Shown: positions 1-12,236 of the stretch, piece by piece
Layout of the letters: the number at the start of each line of letters is the position of its first letter
How positions within the stretch are numbered: position 1 is the first letter of the stretch
Assembly (NCBI GenBank): GCA_030762935.1
Contig: CM060899.1
Span: 11,199,001-11,263,000 of the forward strand
Direction: 5' to 3'
Source of the DNA: Hymenopus coronatus
Taxonomy: Eukaryota > Arthropoda > Insecta > Mantodea > Hymenopodidae
DNA: 64,000 bases
Position numbers and translations under genes: made by a program
The notes under the pieces: generated by a model
Seen by the model: only the letters and a program-made list of their open reading frames with translations
Databases searched by the model: none
Told to the model about the DNA's origin: nothing

Positions 1-572
1 CCCACAGGTATTACACTTGTGTGGCTTTAAGCCTTCATGAATAAACTTATGTTCTTTCAAATGACTTACTTTGGTATAACATTCCCACAGGTATCACACC
101 TGTGGGGCTTCATGCCTTCATGAATCATTTTATGCTCATTTAAGTATGAGACATGTGAGTAAAACACTTCCCACAAATATTACACCTGTGGGGCCTTATG
201 CGTTCATGAATCAACTTATGCCTATTCAGATGTGTCAACCAATTAAAACACTTCCCACAAGTATCACACTTATGGGAGCTTCTGCCTTCATGAATTAATT
301 TATGCCTACACAAATATGCCAACAAAGTAAAACATTTCCCACAAGAATGACACTTGTAGGGCCTTGTGCCTTCATGAGTCAATTTGTGTAATTTCAAATA
401 ACAATTTTTCTCATTACAGTCACACAACTGTATACTATTGTGTTGAGATAAATTCTTATATTTCAAGCACAAAGATTTGCTGACCAGTTGCTCACCATCA
501 TGTTGTTCGGAGTAAATGTTTTTCTGTGATGAAGACGTTTGTGATACATCTACATTTTTACTCATGCATAAC
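1..572 (-). CDS. C2H2 zinc-finger exon (partial, frameshifted)
   Basis: Encodes tandem C2H2 zinc fingers, presumably a nuclear DNA-binding protein. Read leftward there are about five fingers with the CxxCGKCF...H...H pattern and HEG(x)(R/K)P(Y/H)KC-type linkers, after a degenerate first finger that keeps CNEKNCYLKLHKLTHEG but lacks a normal Cys pair. The array runs off the left edge of the window. A consensus splice acceptor (polypyrimidine then CAG) sits just before the exon, and an in-frame ATG (MSKNVDV) follows within a few codons. A small indel near 145-160 shifts the frame inside the third finger; the finger pattern resumes in another frame (LNEHKMIHEG, then two more fingers). It is either an assembly error or a true pseudogene lesion. 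It is probably the finger exon of the gene whose acidic exon lies at 15682-16155, but this is inference. Confidence 0.7.
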
Positions 573-1639
573 CTGAAATGGGAATATAGTTTATAATTAC
601 TGAAATATAACAAAAAATGTTTTATGTATACATATATCATCCTACATATAGTTGTAACAAACCTAGCAGCAAGATAAAGAAATGTGTCATAGATGTATGC
701 AGTTCATACTACATGTATATGTAGTACATACTTTTGTTCTTGAAGATCATATTTGGCAGATCTAAGCTTTGAATAACTAAATATCACAATGAGCACTAAT
801 TTAAACTATTTAAGTTTCACGAATTCATCAAATGAACCAGATTATCTCATAATGAAAAGGTCTGAATACCTCATCCTATTCAAAGGGATACAGCCAACAT
901 GTTTTTGATGAAATTACAAGGAATACGCACTTTCTGAGCAATATTTACAAATGGGACTATCTACATATTTTTTATGAATGACATGTAGAAAAGTTAATCT
1001 TCTCTTTATATCATAAAGAAATGTTGCCAGGTGATGAGAAAAATAGTAAAACAATCAGACATTAACTGGGATAACTAAGCACCATAATGAGAAGATTGTG
1101 AAAGAGGGGGCTAGGTAATTGCATTTATGAAGCATTGCTTACACACAGTACCCAGCAACACAGTCTCCATGGCATCCACGAGGGTGCCAACTCTATGCAC
1201 ACACAACCAACTGTAAGGGAACTATAAATGAATACTTTACGTATAACAGTAACTCTTAAGCTGGATGAAAATGTAAACATACTAGAGAATTACTTTAAAA
1301 ATGGAAAATTGTATTTCATATTAACCCTATTCAAAATAGAATGTTTATTTGTCTTTCTCTACTGAATACAATAAAACCTATCAACAGTATACTTGGAAAT
1401 TAAGAATATATAAAAGTTTGGTCCCTCAAACTTTAGAACCCTTAGGTTGAACCTACCAGATTCACCCATCTTCTCCTGGTCTAATTAACCCTTACCATTC
1501 CTAAAAATGTTTCCAGTATTGTAATTGTTACAGTATCTTTAATTAAATCACCTCATTTTCCATTTCATTTATCATCCATCCATATTTTAATCGCTATAAA
1601 TTTATTAAATCAGTGTATACAATTAGTCATAACTGTTTT
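573..1639. other. Non-coding, probable intron, no gene seen
   Basis: AT-rich sequence between the zinc-finger exon and the LINE copy. No open frame with recognisable protein similarity, no tRNA-like box and no clear inverted repeat was found. It is likely intronic if the zinc-finger gene model is right. Confidence 0.4.
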
Positions 1640-4600
1640 AATGATGATCATGAATGAGATTCAAGGGCGTTCAGCTGCTAGGTTATCAGCACCCCTAACT
1701 TAAAGTTAGGCAGTTAAAATACCTGAGATAAAATTATGATAAAAAGAATCTCAATCAAAACAGCTAAAACAAAAGATAAAAATCAGTATAAAAAGACTAA
1801 AACCAAGATAAAATAACTGTCCAGCTCTGAAACTAGAGCTGGCGATAAAACCTGACACTAAAAGAGTCAAATCAAGATGAAGAATAAAACAACAGTGGCA
1901 AAAAGTATCAACTGTGATAAAATAATTAAAAACCTCACATATTACACAATTGTCTGCACTAAAATTGGTTGAATCAAAATAAAGCTAGATGTTGAAGGCA
2001 TATGTCAATTTGAATAAAAATTTAAAAATCTTATCCACTGCTCCGGAATCATGAGCCAGGACCTTCGAAATACTGACCGGCAGTTGCAGAGTGGTTCGAA
2101 GTGTTGCTAGATGAGCACAGGCTACCAAGATATGGAGGGCAGATAGGTGGAGGTTCCCTTTTAAATAAGTGACGATGACTAAAAATACAGTGGCCAACGC
2201 ATAATCTAGCTAAAATAAGTTCACGCTGAGATAGATGTGAGGAAGTCACCCAGTGTATAGGGAGCTCCATTACCTCCCTAAGTTTGTTGCCACGAAGAGT
2301 GGACCACTCCCCTTACCAGCTCGAAATTACCACTCTTTGTACAAGTCTAAAATCTTCTGCCATGGCAAAGGTATTGGTAACACTGGGCACAGTGGAAGCC
2401 TTCTTTGCCACCAAGTCTGCCAGTTGATTCTCTGGCAAGCCAATATATCCAGGAATCCATGCACCCGAAGCATGCAAAATGTGGAGGATGACCTGAATGA
2501 GATGTACTAGAAGATGGTGATTATACAGTTAACGAAAGCTCTGAAGTGCACTAAGGGAATCACTCAGAATAAGGCAGTCATCCAAGTTTCGTCGGCAAAT
2601 ATACAGAAGGGATCGGCATATGGCATAGAGCTCTGCAGAATAAACTGATGTGCTACTGGGCAAACCGAAAGTAAATGGTTCCGTTCCAGTGACGAAGGCA
2701 TACCCTACACCTTTGGAGCACTTACTGTCATCGGTATATATGGCCACTGTATTTTGATAAAAATTCTAAAAAGCAAGAATGGATACTACACATGGGCATA
2801 ATAGATTTTGTCGTCATACCGAGATCCAGTGGAAGGAAGTACGTAACCAAGGTGGGTGAACCCTCTCCACCCTTGGAAACACCTGAGGTATTGCAAGATC
2901 GTGGAAATCCCACAGGCATTGGACTACATAAGAGGTGTCTGCAGCGGTCGTCCAATGCAGTATTAGAAAGGGGGGTAAACGTTGGATGCACAGGCATGCA
3001 CTTGAGGTTACAACTGGATTGGTCGGAAAAACTCCAACAGCCACACGGATGCCCTTATTATGGACGTCTAACCTTCTTAGCACAGATGGACGTGCTGAAA
3101 TGTAAACACTATATCCATAACCTAATTTGGATTGGATACGTGCATGAAACAGTCCAATCCGTTCCCCAAGGTTTGCCACTTAGAAGCCATAAAATATTAA
3201 GAGAACGGTTACACCGCGCTTTAAGCTGCGCTATATGTGTTGAGCAACATAATTTCCGATCGAAAAGCAACCCCAGGAATCTCACCTTATCTGCGAAAGG
3301 AAGTAAATCTGGCCCAAGTTGAAGAGTAGGTGCCATTCGCCACCCACAATGCCAGAAGTTAACACAGTCTTCTGAGGTGAAAAGTGAAAGCCGTTTCTCG
3401 AGCTTTAATCATAGAGGTTACCCAAACCCAGCTGCAGATGGCGTTCCAAAAACGGTGTAGGGTGAGAAGTACAGATGAAGACAAAGTCGTCCATGAATAA
3501 ACAGGGCGAGACACCTGGGGCAACACATTGTGATATGGAATTAATCTTTATAACAAATAGTGTCATGCCTAGTACCAAGCCCTGTGGCGCACTTTTCTCC
3601 TGAACATAATGGTTAGGAAAAACTGGGCCGACCATTACTCGAAAAATGCGGTCCCACATCAACTTCTGAATGAGCAACAGAAGGCTGCCATGTATGACCC
3701 AATTGTGGAGAGAACCTAGTATCCTTCCTTGCCAACACGTATCAAGGCCTTCTTGAGGTCAAAAAATATCCCAACTGTTTGGATGTTCTTAAGAAACCCG
3801 TCCATGATCTTAGTTGAGAGTGACACAAGGTGGTCAGTTGCTGAACAATCCCGCCAAAACCCACACTGGATGTTAAAAAATTATGGGATTCCAGTCACCA
3901 CACTAACCGACCATTGAAAATGTGTTCCATTACCTTGCATATGCAATTGGTGAGGGAAATAAGACAGTAACTGGAAGGAAGTTGACGGTGCTTTCCGGGT
4001 TTCAAAATAGGAATGATGGTGGCCTTTCACCATTTAACTGGAAAAGTGGCATAAATCCAGACACGATTATAGACCTCGAGAAAGCCTTACCTTCAGGAGA
4101 GAGATATTGCAGCATTTGAACGTGGATGCCATCTGGACCTGCACAGAGTTTCGTGAAGATGAGAATACATTGTCCAGCTCCCCATCATGGTGAAAAGGCG
4201 ATTGTAGTCTTCAAGGTTACCAGAATGGAAGGCAAAACCTTGAGATTCCATCTGAGACTTAACTGGAAGAAACTCAAGGGAATAGTTCTCTGAACTAGAC
4301 ACTTGAGCAAAAGCACTACCTAGTGTATTAGCCATGCCAAACGTATCAACCACAGCACCTGTCGCTGTTTGTAGACTGGCGATGGGCATTGGGCCACTTT
4401 TTCGGCCACACGCCTTATTATCCCATACGACATAGGAAGGTGTATGTCGACTGAAAGATGTGGCAAACTTTCTCCATGCTGTGTTCTTGTATCCTTAACT
4501 ATTTGCCTAGAATGGGCATCCAGCTTTTTATACTGAATTAGGTTATCCAGAGTAGGGCAACGCTGGGAAATCCTGAGAGCACATCTGCGAGAACGAATGG

Positions 4601-5400
4601 CATTCCAACTTTTCTTGGTTCATCAAAGGGCAGGAAAGTGATGGGGATGTCTAGTCGATTGAGGAAAAGAAAGTTCAGCAGCAGAAACAATTGTATCCTG
4701 AGGCATTGAAATAAAAAATCCGCTGAGTCGTGCTCGTTGTAGTGAAAAACGGTCAAGCTGGAATAAATGCTCCAGCTGGCTTGTTCTAAGCACCACCTAG
4801 GTAAACGAGTGGAACACACATCCCGTGATAAGAGACAAATAAGAATATGAAAGTGGTCCTTAAAATGGGGTTTAGAGAAGATATTCTATTGTAAGGAAAT
4901 TTCCAACTGTGGAGAACAGAGCGAGAAAAACTATTGAAGGCGTCAGAAAGGAAGGTGTTCAGGAGTGATAGATGAATATGATCCAAGAAATTGGCAATCA
5001 GTTGACCTCTCGCACAAGCCTTAGGGGAGCTCCAAAGGAGGTGGTGGGCATTCACATCCCCAACCAACAGAAGAGGTGTTGGGAGCTGGCAAACTAGCTC
5101 ATCCAAATCAGTACACGAGAGGCTATTGGATGGAGGTATATATGTATACTGGAAATTGTGGAGCTAATGTAGGGTAGCTGAATCCGTAGGCAATGGACTG
5201 TATGTTAGATAGAATGGATACAGATACAGCGAAGATATTACCTGTGATAAGAATCATGCTGCCCCCATGTGCAGGAACACCAGCCGCTGGTGATACATCA
5301 CACCTGACAGAAGAGTACTGTTGGATAGTAAGCTGGTTTTGGGTAGGGAGCTTGGTCTCTTGCAAGTAAACAACTAAAGGCTGATGCCTTTAGCTCCTTT
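1640..5400 (-). mobile_element. I-group LINE copy A, 5'-truncated and decayed
   Basis: A minus-strand relative of the nearly intact LINE at 23126-29031. Reading leftward from about 5400 it carries endonuclease pieces (QETKL, then VGDVNAHH with an LWSS continuation), reverse transcriptase pieces (a GLVLGMTLF block in place of the usual PQGSVLS block, then LFMDDF) and RNase H pieces (IYTDDSK, SAELYAI, LSDSLSAL), followed by the CCHC-tail region. The frames are broken many times, so no protein is made. The left end matches the 3' end of the intact copy (the AGGGCG...GCTGAACGCC-like region), and the right end stops within the endonuclease, as expected for 5' truncation. The PLE fragment begins directly at the break. 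Confidence 0.85.
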
Positions 5401-6190
5401 CAACCCTTTTTCTATCTATTGTTTAAAATGGTTTTATACTTTTACTGACTTTTTAACACCAGATAAGTTTTAATCTCCATTTTATTTGTAATTTTCCCTG
5501 TTATTATCTATGATTCCTGCTTTCATGATTTTAACTCTGGACTCCTAACGCTTTTAGTTATTTTTATGGGCACTGAAAATCCAGCAACTGAGCAACTTGA
5601 AACTCCCAATCATTATTTAACTCCTGTTCTTAAGAATGTTTAGTAGTGAACCCATGCAGATTTGTCTGTTTCTTTGTTGTTTAAATGCGTAAAGTGCTCT
5701 TTCAGTCTAGTTTCAATCTTCCTTTTAGTCATTCCAATATATACTTTATTACATTTCTTATACTGGATTTTGTAAATCCTATGATTTCTTCATGTGGTGT
5801 TTTGCCTTTTTATTATATATAATCAAATTTCTGTTACTCTAATTGCTTCTTGGTGGTAACCGTATATTAATTTCTTTTAAAATATTCAAGGACTGTTTGG
5901 TGACTATGAGATGTTATATAAAGCCTTTATATGTGGTGTCAATTTTTCTTTTGAAGGTGTAGTGATAGTGCTTTATTTGGTTTTGTGTTTTAAACTTCTT
6001 AATTTTTCTATCCAGTGTTTCTTGATAAATGAATATACAGTACACTTTGTATTCTTTCATCATACTCCCTACATTCTTTTATCTTATTAAGAGACAATTT
6101 AATTAGTCTATGAATTAAATTATTTATGTTATCTTGGATTAAAGCCATTTGTATGTATGTGTAGGTTTCCTGAATCCAAATTCTATCTTG
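5400..6190 (-). pseudogene. Penelope-like element fragment, GIY-YIG region
   Basis: The minus-strand translation, with many frameshifts, shows the C-terminal part of a PLE protein. There is an IHRL...M region, then a frame with HYTFKRKID and LNILKEINIRL, and then a broken GIY-YIG endonuclease block recognisable from IRNVIKYI, LKGRLKLD and KSTLRI, which align to the usual KCxKxYIGxTKRxxxxRxKEH pattern. PLEs pair a telomerase-related reverse transcriptase with a GIY-YIG nuclease. Only the connector and nuclease remain here, and it is heavily mutated. Confidence 0.6.
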
Positions 6191-6942
6191 TCTTCTTTTT
6201 TTTTTAATCTTTCTCTATACATACTATGTACATAGTGTATGGAGAAGGTATTGTAATGCACCAAAAAATTTGTTACTGGGATTTCACCAGAAATACCTGT
6301 TTTAGGACACCCTGAAAAAAAAAAGAAAAAAAAAAAGCCTTTTTAGAAAAATGTCCATGTGTGTCTGTGGGCACATAGGTCAAAAACGAAAAGAATGTTG
6401 TATACCAAACTTGTTATTTAAGTTCAGTATCTTCCAAGGATGCGACACCAAGATTTTCAGGAAATCCACCCACCCGAACTACCTTTTACATGGACAAATT
6501 TTCGAAAATTTTGATTTTTTAAAAAATGGCTCTAACGATTTTGATTAAAATATTGCATATAAAAGATATATACCTGACAAATAAAATGTATATCTTGAAT
6601 TTTCTGGGAATGGGCTCTGAAGACTGCTTTATTCTGGATGAATTTTATGGAATTTTGCATAACTGCTAAACATTAAGAGATGGACAAAAACTTATTCACA
6701 GAAAATATAGAGCACATTAAAACATACCATTTATGTTAAAAACATCTTTTTGTGGAGTTGATAATTTTTTTTCTTTGTCTTTAGCTTCAGCTTTGAAAAA
6801 CTTACACTTTTCTCATACAGGAATTTGTGAGCTCCTGTCCATACAAAGAAAGGTTCTTCAGTCACTTAACAACCAGCTTTTGACTATCACTTTAACCTAT
6901 GTTACTCCCTTATTTTGGAAGCAAGTAATAAGACTATTCCTG

Positions 6943-7190
6943 TGATGTTGAAAATGAGTCGGAATAGTAACACTCACCTCACTTATATGTAATTATGTCC
7001 AAAACATATGTTTCAAGGGCAATTGCCCTCTTCTTCAGTTGAAGTCCGACTGAAGAAGAGGGCAATTGCCCTTGAAACATATGTTTTGGACATAATTACA
7101 TATAAGTGAGGTGAGTGTTACTATTCCGACTCATTTTCAACATCACATTGATTAAACTTCACTTGTCTCAAACTTCTGAGTTATTTAATT
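6943..7190 (+). mobile_element. Palindromic PLE-end insertion with 14-bp TSD
   Basis: The insertion is bounded by the duplicated 14-mer TAAGACTATTCCTG at 6929-6942 and 7191-7204; the related repeat copy at 30994 keeps the uninterrupted site. It consists of two perfectly complementary arms (6942-7038 and 7050-7146, 97 bp, no mismatch by eye) around an 11-nt loop, followed by a 44-bp tail. The right arm has a hammerhead ribozyme followed by AAGTGAGGTGAGTGTTAC...CCGACTCA, which is homologous to the pseudo-LTR end of the PLE at 38826-41862 (AAGTGATGTTTGTGTTAC...CCGACTCAAAT). It is therefore best read as a short PLE-end insertion with an inverted copy, not a MITE. Confidence 0.8.
7044..7091 (+). 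ncRNA. Hammerhead ribozyme, minimal type I
   Basis: All core elements are visible. Stem I is GTCCGA (7044-7049) with TTGGAC (7086-7091), including one G-U pair. The core CTGAAGA (CUGANGA) is at 7050-7056. Stem II pairs the G-rich AGAGGGC side with GCCCTT around an AATT loop. GAAAC lies at 7074-7078. Stem III is two pairs (A77-U84, C78-G83) with an ATAT loop. Predicted cleavage is after U7085. Two-base-pair stem III hammerheads are known from Penelope-like elements and retrozymes. The inverted arm carries the same core on the minus strand with a weaker stem I. Confidence 0.8.
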
Positions 7191-7455
7191 TAAGACTATT
7201 CCTGCTAATTTTTTCTTGATTATCGTATGAAGTAAATAGAATCATAAGCTTTTTAATAATAGTTTCTTGCAGAGACGTAGAGAAAGTCATGTGATAGGAA
7301 CATATCAGATTTTTTTAATAATTTTTATATCTAGAATGGGAAGTATACCATTTTGTTCTATTTTGACTCTGAATTAGATGGAAAGCTTTTATAGTTTTAA
7401 CAGCTTCAAAGCATCCTTGATTATTTTCCCATTACTATTGCCACTTTCTTCTTAC

Positions 7456-7625
7456 GATGGCTCTACAGTCCTTGAAATTTGACCTTGGTCTCCCTAATGA
7501 TATGCCACAATTCGACTCAGTCCTGTGCCTTCCTTCTCCATGTTCTCACATTCAGTGCTCTCAGATCATCTTCCGCATCATTGATCCATCTCAATTTGGG
7601 CGTGCTCTTCTCCTCTTATTGTCCA
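7456..7625 (-). pseudogene. RTE/R4-like LINE, ORF2 C-terminal tail
   Basis: The minus-strand frame reads KLRWINDAEDDL, RALNVRTWRRKAQD, a stop, then WHIIRETKVKFQGL followed by a stop. This is the familiar endonuclease-reverse transcriptase tail (RPxLRWxDDxExDLxxLxVxxWRxxAxDRxxWRxIxxEA) of RTE/R4-like non-LTR elements. Only this C-terminal stretch is recognisable, with an in-frame TGA that probably replaced an Arg codon. Sequence to the right, up to about 8200, could be more of the same element but is too decayed to read. Confidence 0.7.
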
Positions 7626-8205
7626 ACTTTGCATTTAGTGTGATTTTTTTGCTATTGCCACAATGTGATCAATATGTCTAAACCATAATTTAAATATGTG
7701 TGGGAATACTGATGTGATGTCTTATGACCATTTGTATAAATCAAAGCTTTTATCACATTTAATGGAAAATATTTCTAACATATATCAGGACTATCTATGA
7801 GAAACCACTTTAAATTAGTCATTTTGAGCTCCCTTTACACAAAAATGTACCCATGCAATTTACTGAATAAGAAGAGATTTTCAGTATAAACTTCAGCTTT
7901 CATGGTGGAGTCCAAATCAGCAAATGTATTTCTATTTGCAGGGCTAGTAGGCTATGTTCCAGAAATCATTGAAGACACCAATATTTTGCCATTGACTGGA
8001 CTTGGCATCTTCAGGGTGAAGTGATCTGTGGTCCACGTTGGTTAGAGCTGCAATTCAGTAGCCATGACAGGTGCACTCTTATACAGTGTAGGTGGTACTG
8101 TATGGTCTTCTGCACGTTGAGTGGCTTGCATCTGTTGGAGAGGTTGGGCTGGGTGAGTGATATGACTTCTGTTGTTTAAAGCTGAAATCATTTCCAAGAT
8201 GGCCA
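7626..8205. other. No gene recognised
   Basis: Between the RTE-like tail and LINE copy B. No convincing coding frame, RNA gene or terminal repeat was seen. Confidence 0.35.
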
Positions 8206-10520
8206 CACAGGGGCCTACTACGGTAAGTATGGATTTGGCGCACCCGCAGTCCTGAGTCAGTTTACCGCCATTTTACCCTCCTCATCGCCAATCACTGGGC
8301 CACGTTTTTGCTGGGTATGACTGTATTTACGCAAATGTTTTTGTGTGTGTGTGCATGAGTGTACACCCCCCTCATATCTTCTTCCCCCCAGGTGTTCACG
8401 TTATGTAAGTATGGGTGCCCGAGCCAGTTGCCCTCATCGTTACTCGCTGTTCTCTATACATCGTACCCACGTATCACTCTCATTTCATTCCATACTATGA
8501 TAGCCTCTTCCTCTTCTAGGTTTATAAAATTCTTAGGTTTAAGGTTTTTAGACTTATGAACTCCTGTCTTACCAACAGGGAACAGGGATCTTTCCTGTGG
8601 TTCCTATCCCATGGTTTCGGCACAGCTTTCAACATGTGTGATTTCTGGAGGTCTCGAATGTGAAGGCTGAGTAGGCCCTCCTCACTACTTCGTGCAACAC
8701 TAGGTGCGGAGTCGTTCCCATGTCATGTAAACTCATGTAGCTCCCAAGGGTCTAGGTCCCCGCGAGCAGGTCGTTGGGTCTTCTTTGGTGAAACTGTCGC
8801 ATACTGGCCAGTAGTGATAGTTGGAGGGTAACTCTTAATTACTTCTTGACATCAGACCTGTAGAGGGTACTCCAGGCCTGCACAGACTGAAAATTTAGGT
8901 GTCTTTTTCTTGTGTTCCCCGGATGGCAGGCTGACGCTGACGGTTCCAGAAGGGGGCCTATACTATCATGGCACCTCTGTGCTTCCCCCTTTCAATATCA
9001 CATTTTTTGTTATGCATTTGCTGTGTGATACAAAGATGACGAAAGCTATCAGTCCATTTCATATACAAAAGCAACTAAACAAGATTTATGATAAAGTCAG
9101 AAATGCAACATGATGTAGAGACGGCACACTCTTAATTGAATTAGCCACTTCCGAACTGGTCAAGCTACTGAGTTGTGCTTCTCTTTTGGGTTCTTACCTC
9201 ATTAAGGGGGAGAAGCACAACACTTTGAATAGTAGCTCAGGTGTAGTGACGACCTCCAGTTTGGATAGCCTAGCAAATGAGGAAATAGTGAATTGCCTTT
9301 CCGATCAAGCTGTTGTTACTACATATAGATTAAATGGCAAATGGCCCAATCAGCCATTCCCACTGCATAGAGTATTCCTGACTTTTGAGCGAAATAGCTT
9401 ACTGGCTTATTTCATCAGTGGTTATGAGAGAGCACCCCTGCGGCCTTATATACTGAACCCAATAACCTGTTAACATTGTCAGAAGTTTGGACATATGCAA
9501 CAATGTTGTAACAATTGGCTGGTTTGTGCTCAATGTGGGAAAAAAAACATGCGATGTCTCTGTGTATGCTCTAGGCCCCACCTGAGTGAGCTGTGGAGAG
9601 GCACATACTTTCAACTCTGAGGAGTATACCTGTTTTATGCAGGAAAAGACCATTCAGGAGATAAGAGTCAAAGACCATTTAACATTTCAGGTGGCATGGA
9701 AATGTTAACTCGACTTTCATCCCACTACTCAATTGAAATATTCTGCTGTTGTTAGCCAGCCAGTGCAGAAACAGGATGCTATAGTTCAGACGATCCTTGG
9801 CCCTCTTGCCCGTGTGTCTATTGGTATCCAGACTGCATCCTCCAACTATGTATCTGCTCCAAAAGTAGCCCACTATCTCAAACTTCTTCTGTACCATCTA
9901 CATTTTCTGCCACTGTTTCTGACCGCCTGATTCGTAAATCGCCCATTCATCATGCTATAAGTTGTTCTCGCTCTCCTAGCCGCATCTGCATGACTTGTTC
10001 AGACACTGATACCAGTGATAGTAATTTGGATTCGTTGCTGGTTGGCAGCCACACTAGATGGAGCCGAAGCTAACCATTAATTTGCTCCCATTCCGATTCA
10101 CACATAATGAATACCCATCTTATTGTCCTTTTTAAGTCCCTCCTACAGCGGAATATATGTGGTCTACATGCACATCGGCCTATACTCGATATTTTAATCC
10201 AGTGTTATACATCTCTTATTGTTTGCTTGCAGGAGATAAAACTTTGCCCTCGATATACCTTTGTTTTATGTCGGTACACATCGGTTCACTTCGATCTGGA
10301 ACCGGATGAAGACACATGCTGGTTCTATGGTCCTGGTACGTGACGATGTATGTTTCCCACCTGTGCCACGTATCACTCAACTGCAGGCTGCTGCTGTCCA
10401 CCTTTCTCTTACTGGTTTTGGTTTTTCGGTCTGTAGTATCTATGTTCCACCTTTGTCTCCACTTGCCACTGCCAAACTTGTGCTTTTAATTTCACAGTTA
10501 TCTTTGACCATTGCTGACAC
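8206..10520 (+). mobile_element. I-group LINE copy B, 3'-truncated
   Basis: It starts with the same 5' UTR motif as the intact LINE (GGGGCCTACTACGGTA, then GGCGCACCCG). A degenerate ORF1 follows: a SPFHIQKQLNKIYDKV block that matches SPFTIQKGLDAIAGPV of the intact copy, then GVVTTSSLDSLANEEI, RPYILNP and a broken CCHC knuckle (HCQKFGHM). ORF2 begins near 10090 with endonuclease pieces (CLQEIKLCPRYT; YVPPLSP...LLISQLSL) and stops where Gypsy-type integrase begins. The 5' UTR region is about 300 bp longer than in the intact copy, suggesting another subfamily. Several frameshifts and stops make it non-functional. Confidence 0.75.
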
Positions 10521-10900
10521 TAATTTATTTAAACTACAATATGTGTGTAATACCGCGCTTCACGAGGCATACAACCAAGCTCCCTTTTTCTTATTTTATG
10601 TATTCCAGCAAAATTCACCTCTCTCCAACATTTGGATGCTAGTTGACCTTCTTCCTGAAACAATTTCTCCTGATACTGCTAGAGAAACTTGGCAGTGCAC
10701 TTTTAGGAACTTGCGTGCTTCTCATATTGCCTACCAGTTTAGGTATAATCGTGACAGGAAGCCCAGTCCATTTCAAGTATGACAACTATTAATGTGTCAT
10801 AACTATACAGTTAACTCTAGAGTTAATACATTTGTTGCAAAGCTTGCTCCACCATTTTTGGGCCCTTATAGTATAAAAGCATTTCTATGGGAGTTTCATT
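10520..10900 (+). pseudogene. Ty3/Gypsy integrase C-terminal fragment
   Basis: The forward translation shows a typical Gypsy integrase tail: NTALHEAYNQAPFFLFYV (the NTAxHEATGxSP block), SPLSNIWMLVDLLPE, SPDTARETWQ, NLRASHIAYQFRYNRDRKPSPFQV (the RYNxxRKxxxFxVGDLV block) and, after a stop-containing gap, FVAKLAPPFLGPYSI (the KLxPxFxGPYxV domain). Reverse transcriptase and the integrase DDE core are absent. LINE copy B joins it at about 10500-10535, so one of the two was truncated by the other or by deletion. Confidence 0.75.
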
Positions 10901-11199
10901 TGTTTTTCACCATATAAATTCAGGCACGCAAAGAAGAGCTCATATTTCTCAATTATAACTATTCTCCGACATGGATACTGCTTCTAATTGATATTTCAAA
11001 TTGTCCCTCATAGTCCTTTCTGCATTTTAGTTTACTTGAAAAAGCAATTAATTTATTTCCAAAGGGGAAGACACCCATTTTATGCTATGTGTACGTACCT
11101 CCAGCCGTTTGATGAGTGTCTGTTGAAATTCTTGTTGAAACAAATGCTTGGCTTAAGTATGGTTGTGCGAGAACGTCCACCTTTATTCTTTCTTTGCCT

Positions 11200-11480
11200 T
11201 GTTTTGTTAGATATGTTTATGTTTGTGAGTGAATGTTTATGTTACATATTATGCTTGTTAGGGAATATTTACATTTGGTGTGTTTGTTTGCAAGTTCATG
11301 TTTGGTTTGTCTGTAAGTGAATGTTTATGATGGGTAAGTTTGTTTTTGAGCCTGAGTGTTTACCTTGGGAAGTTTGTTTAGGAGTACATGTTTACATTTG
11401 GAATGTTTGTTTGGGACCCTGAATGTTTATTTTTGGTATTTGGGTCTCGGTATGAATGTTTATACGGGTTGGCGTAGTTT
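11200..11480. repeat. Degenerate GTTTGTTT/GAATGTTTA minisatellite
   Basis: Short T/G-rich motifs such as GAATGTTTA, GTTTGTTT and CATTTGG recur every 25-40 bp with many changes. The open frames across it are low-complexity artefacts. Confidence 0.5.
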
Positions 11481-12039
11481 GGGTATGCACATTTATATTT
11501 GCGATTGTGTTTATGTCCTAATTTTTGTTATAGTTGTCTGTGTTATGGTTGACCTGTATTTCTGTTTTGAGGGGACTTATTTTATTTTTCCCTTTTAATT
11601 TGCTTGTTGAGCTGCCTATGCAACTAAGTATGTTTGGATGCAACCACTTGTTATTTGGTGCATTTATTATGAAATTAAAACTTTCTTATGCAATCAAAGC
11701 TTGAAAGCTGTTTATATGTTACCCTCATATTGTGCCACTCAATTTGTAAATTAATTTTAATACAACATAAGTTTTTTAAAATTCTTAATTACTGTTTTCC
11801 TGTTGGTATATTATGTCATTGTAAATTTTTGTTTATATAGCTGCAGCTTTTAACCTTTCTAAGATTAAAGCAATTCTAAAGTCTTATATACAGTTAAAAC
11901 TGGTAATTGTTTTTAAATTAAGAATTTTACTGTTGTTTAACTCTTTTATTATTATGGCCACTGGAATTTAACTATACATTTGTTTATCTTTTCATATATT
12001 TGTGTTATTTATGTAACACTATCACCATGAAATGCTGCC

Positions 12040-12236
12040 AAGACTTTTTTTTTCTTCAGGTGCTGTTGTCAGGATGGGTCCTTGGTTGCCTGGACCCTAT
12101 TTTTGCTTCAGAATTTCTTTGTCTGCTGTTTTCCAGCCTGTGCTATCTGTTTTGCTTTGGCGTCGATTCCCACCTACCATGGAGTTGCCTGCCTCACAGG
12201 TCTATTACACCATGGAGCGTCCCTGAAGGAGATTGA
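12040..12236 (+). other. Unassigned open region with splice-acceptor-like start
   Basis: A pyrimidine tract ending in TTCAG is followed by about 60 open codons (GAVVRMGPWLPGPYFCF..., ending TMERP). No family was recognised. Being between the Gypsy integrase and a candidate LTR, it may be the degraded 3' part of that element rather than a host exon. Confidence 0.2.

Larger units (their letters stand above)
6214..7316. repeat. Unclassified interspersed repeat, copy 1
   Basis: Aligns along most of its length with 30221-31111. Both copies begin at a palindromic CTATGTACATAGTGTAT, then share the same order of short landmarks (GATTTCACC, AAAACGAAAAG, TAGTATCTTCCA, GATGCGACAC, AAATGGCTCTAA, TAAGAGATGGACAAA, GAGAAAGTCATGTGA) and end in CATCAGATTTTTTT. 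No protein-coding capacity, tRNA boxes or terminal inverted repeats were recognised, so the class is unknown. Copy 1 is longer by 262 bp, which is exactly a 248-bp insertion (6943-7190) plus one 14-bp target-site duplication. Confidence 0.8.

Noticed and set aside
2792..3322. 176-codon plus-strand open frame
   Set aside because: Antisense shadow of LINE copy A reverse transcriptase; no family signature on the plus strand.
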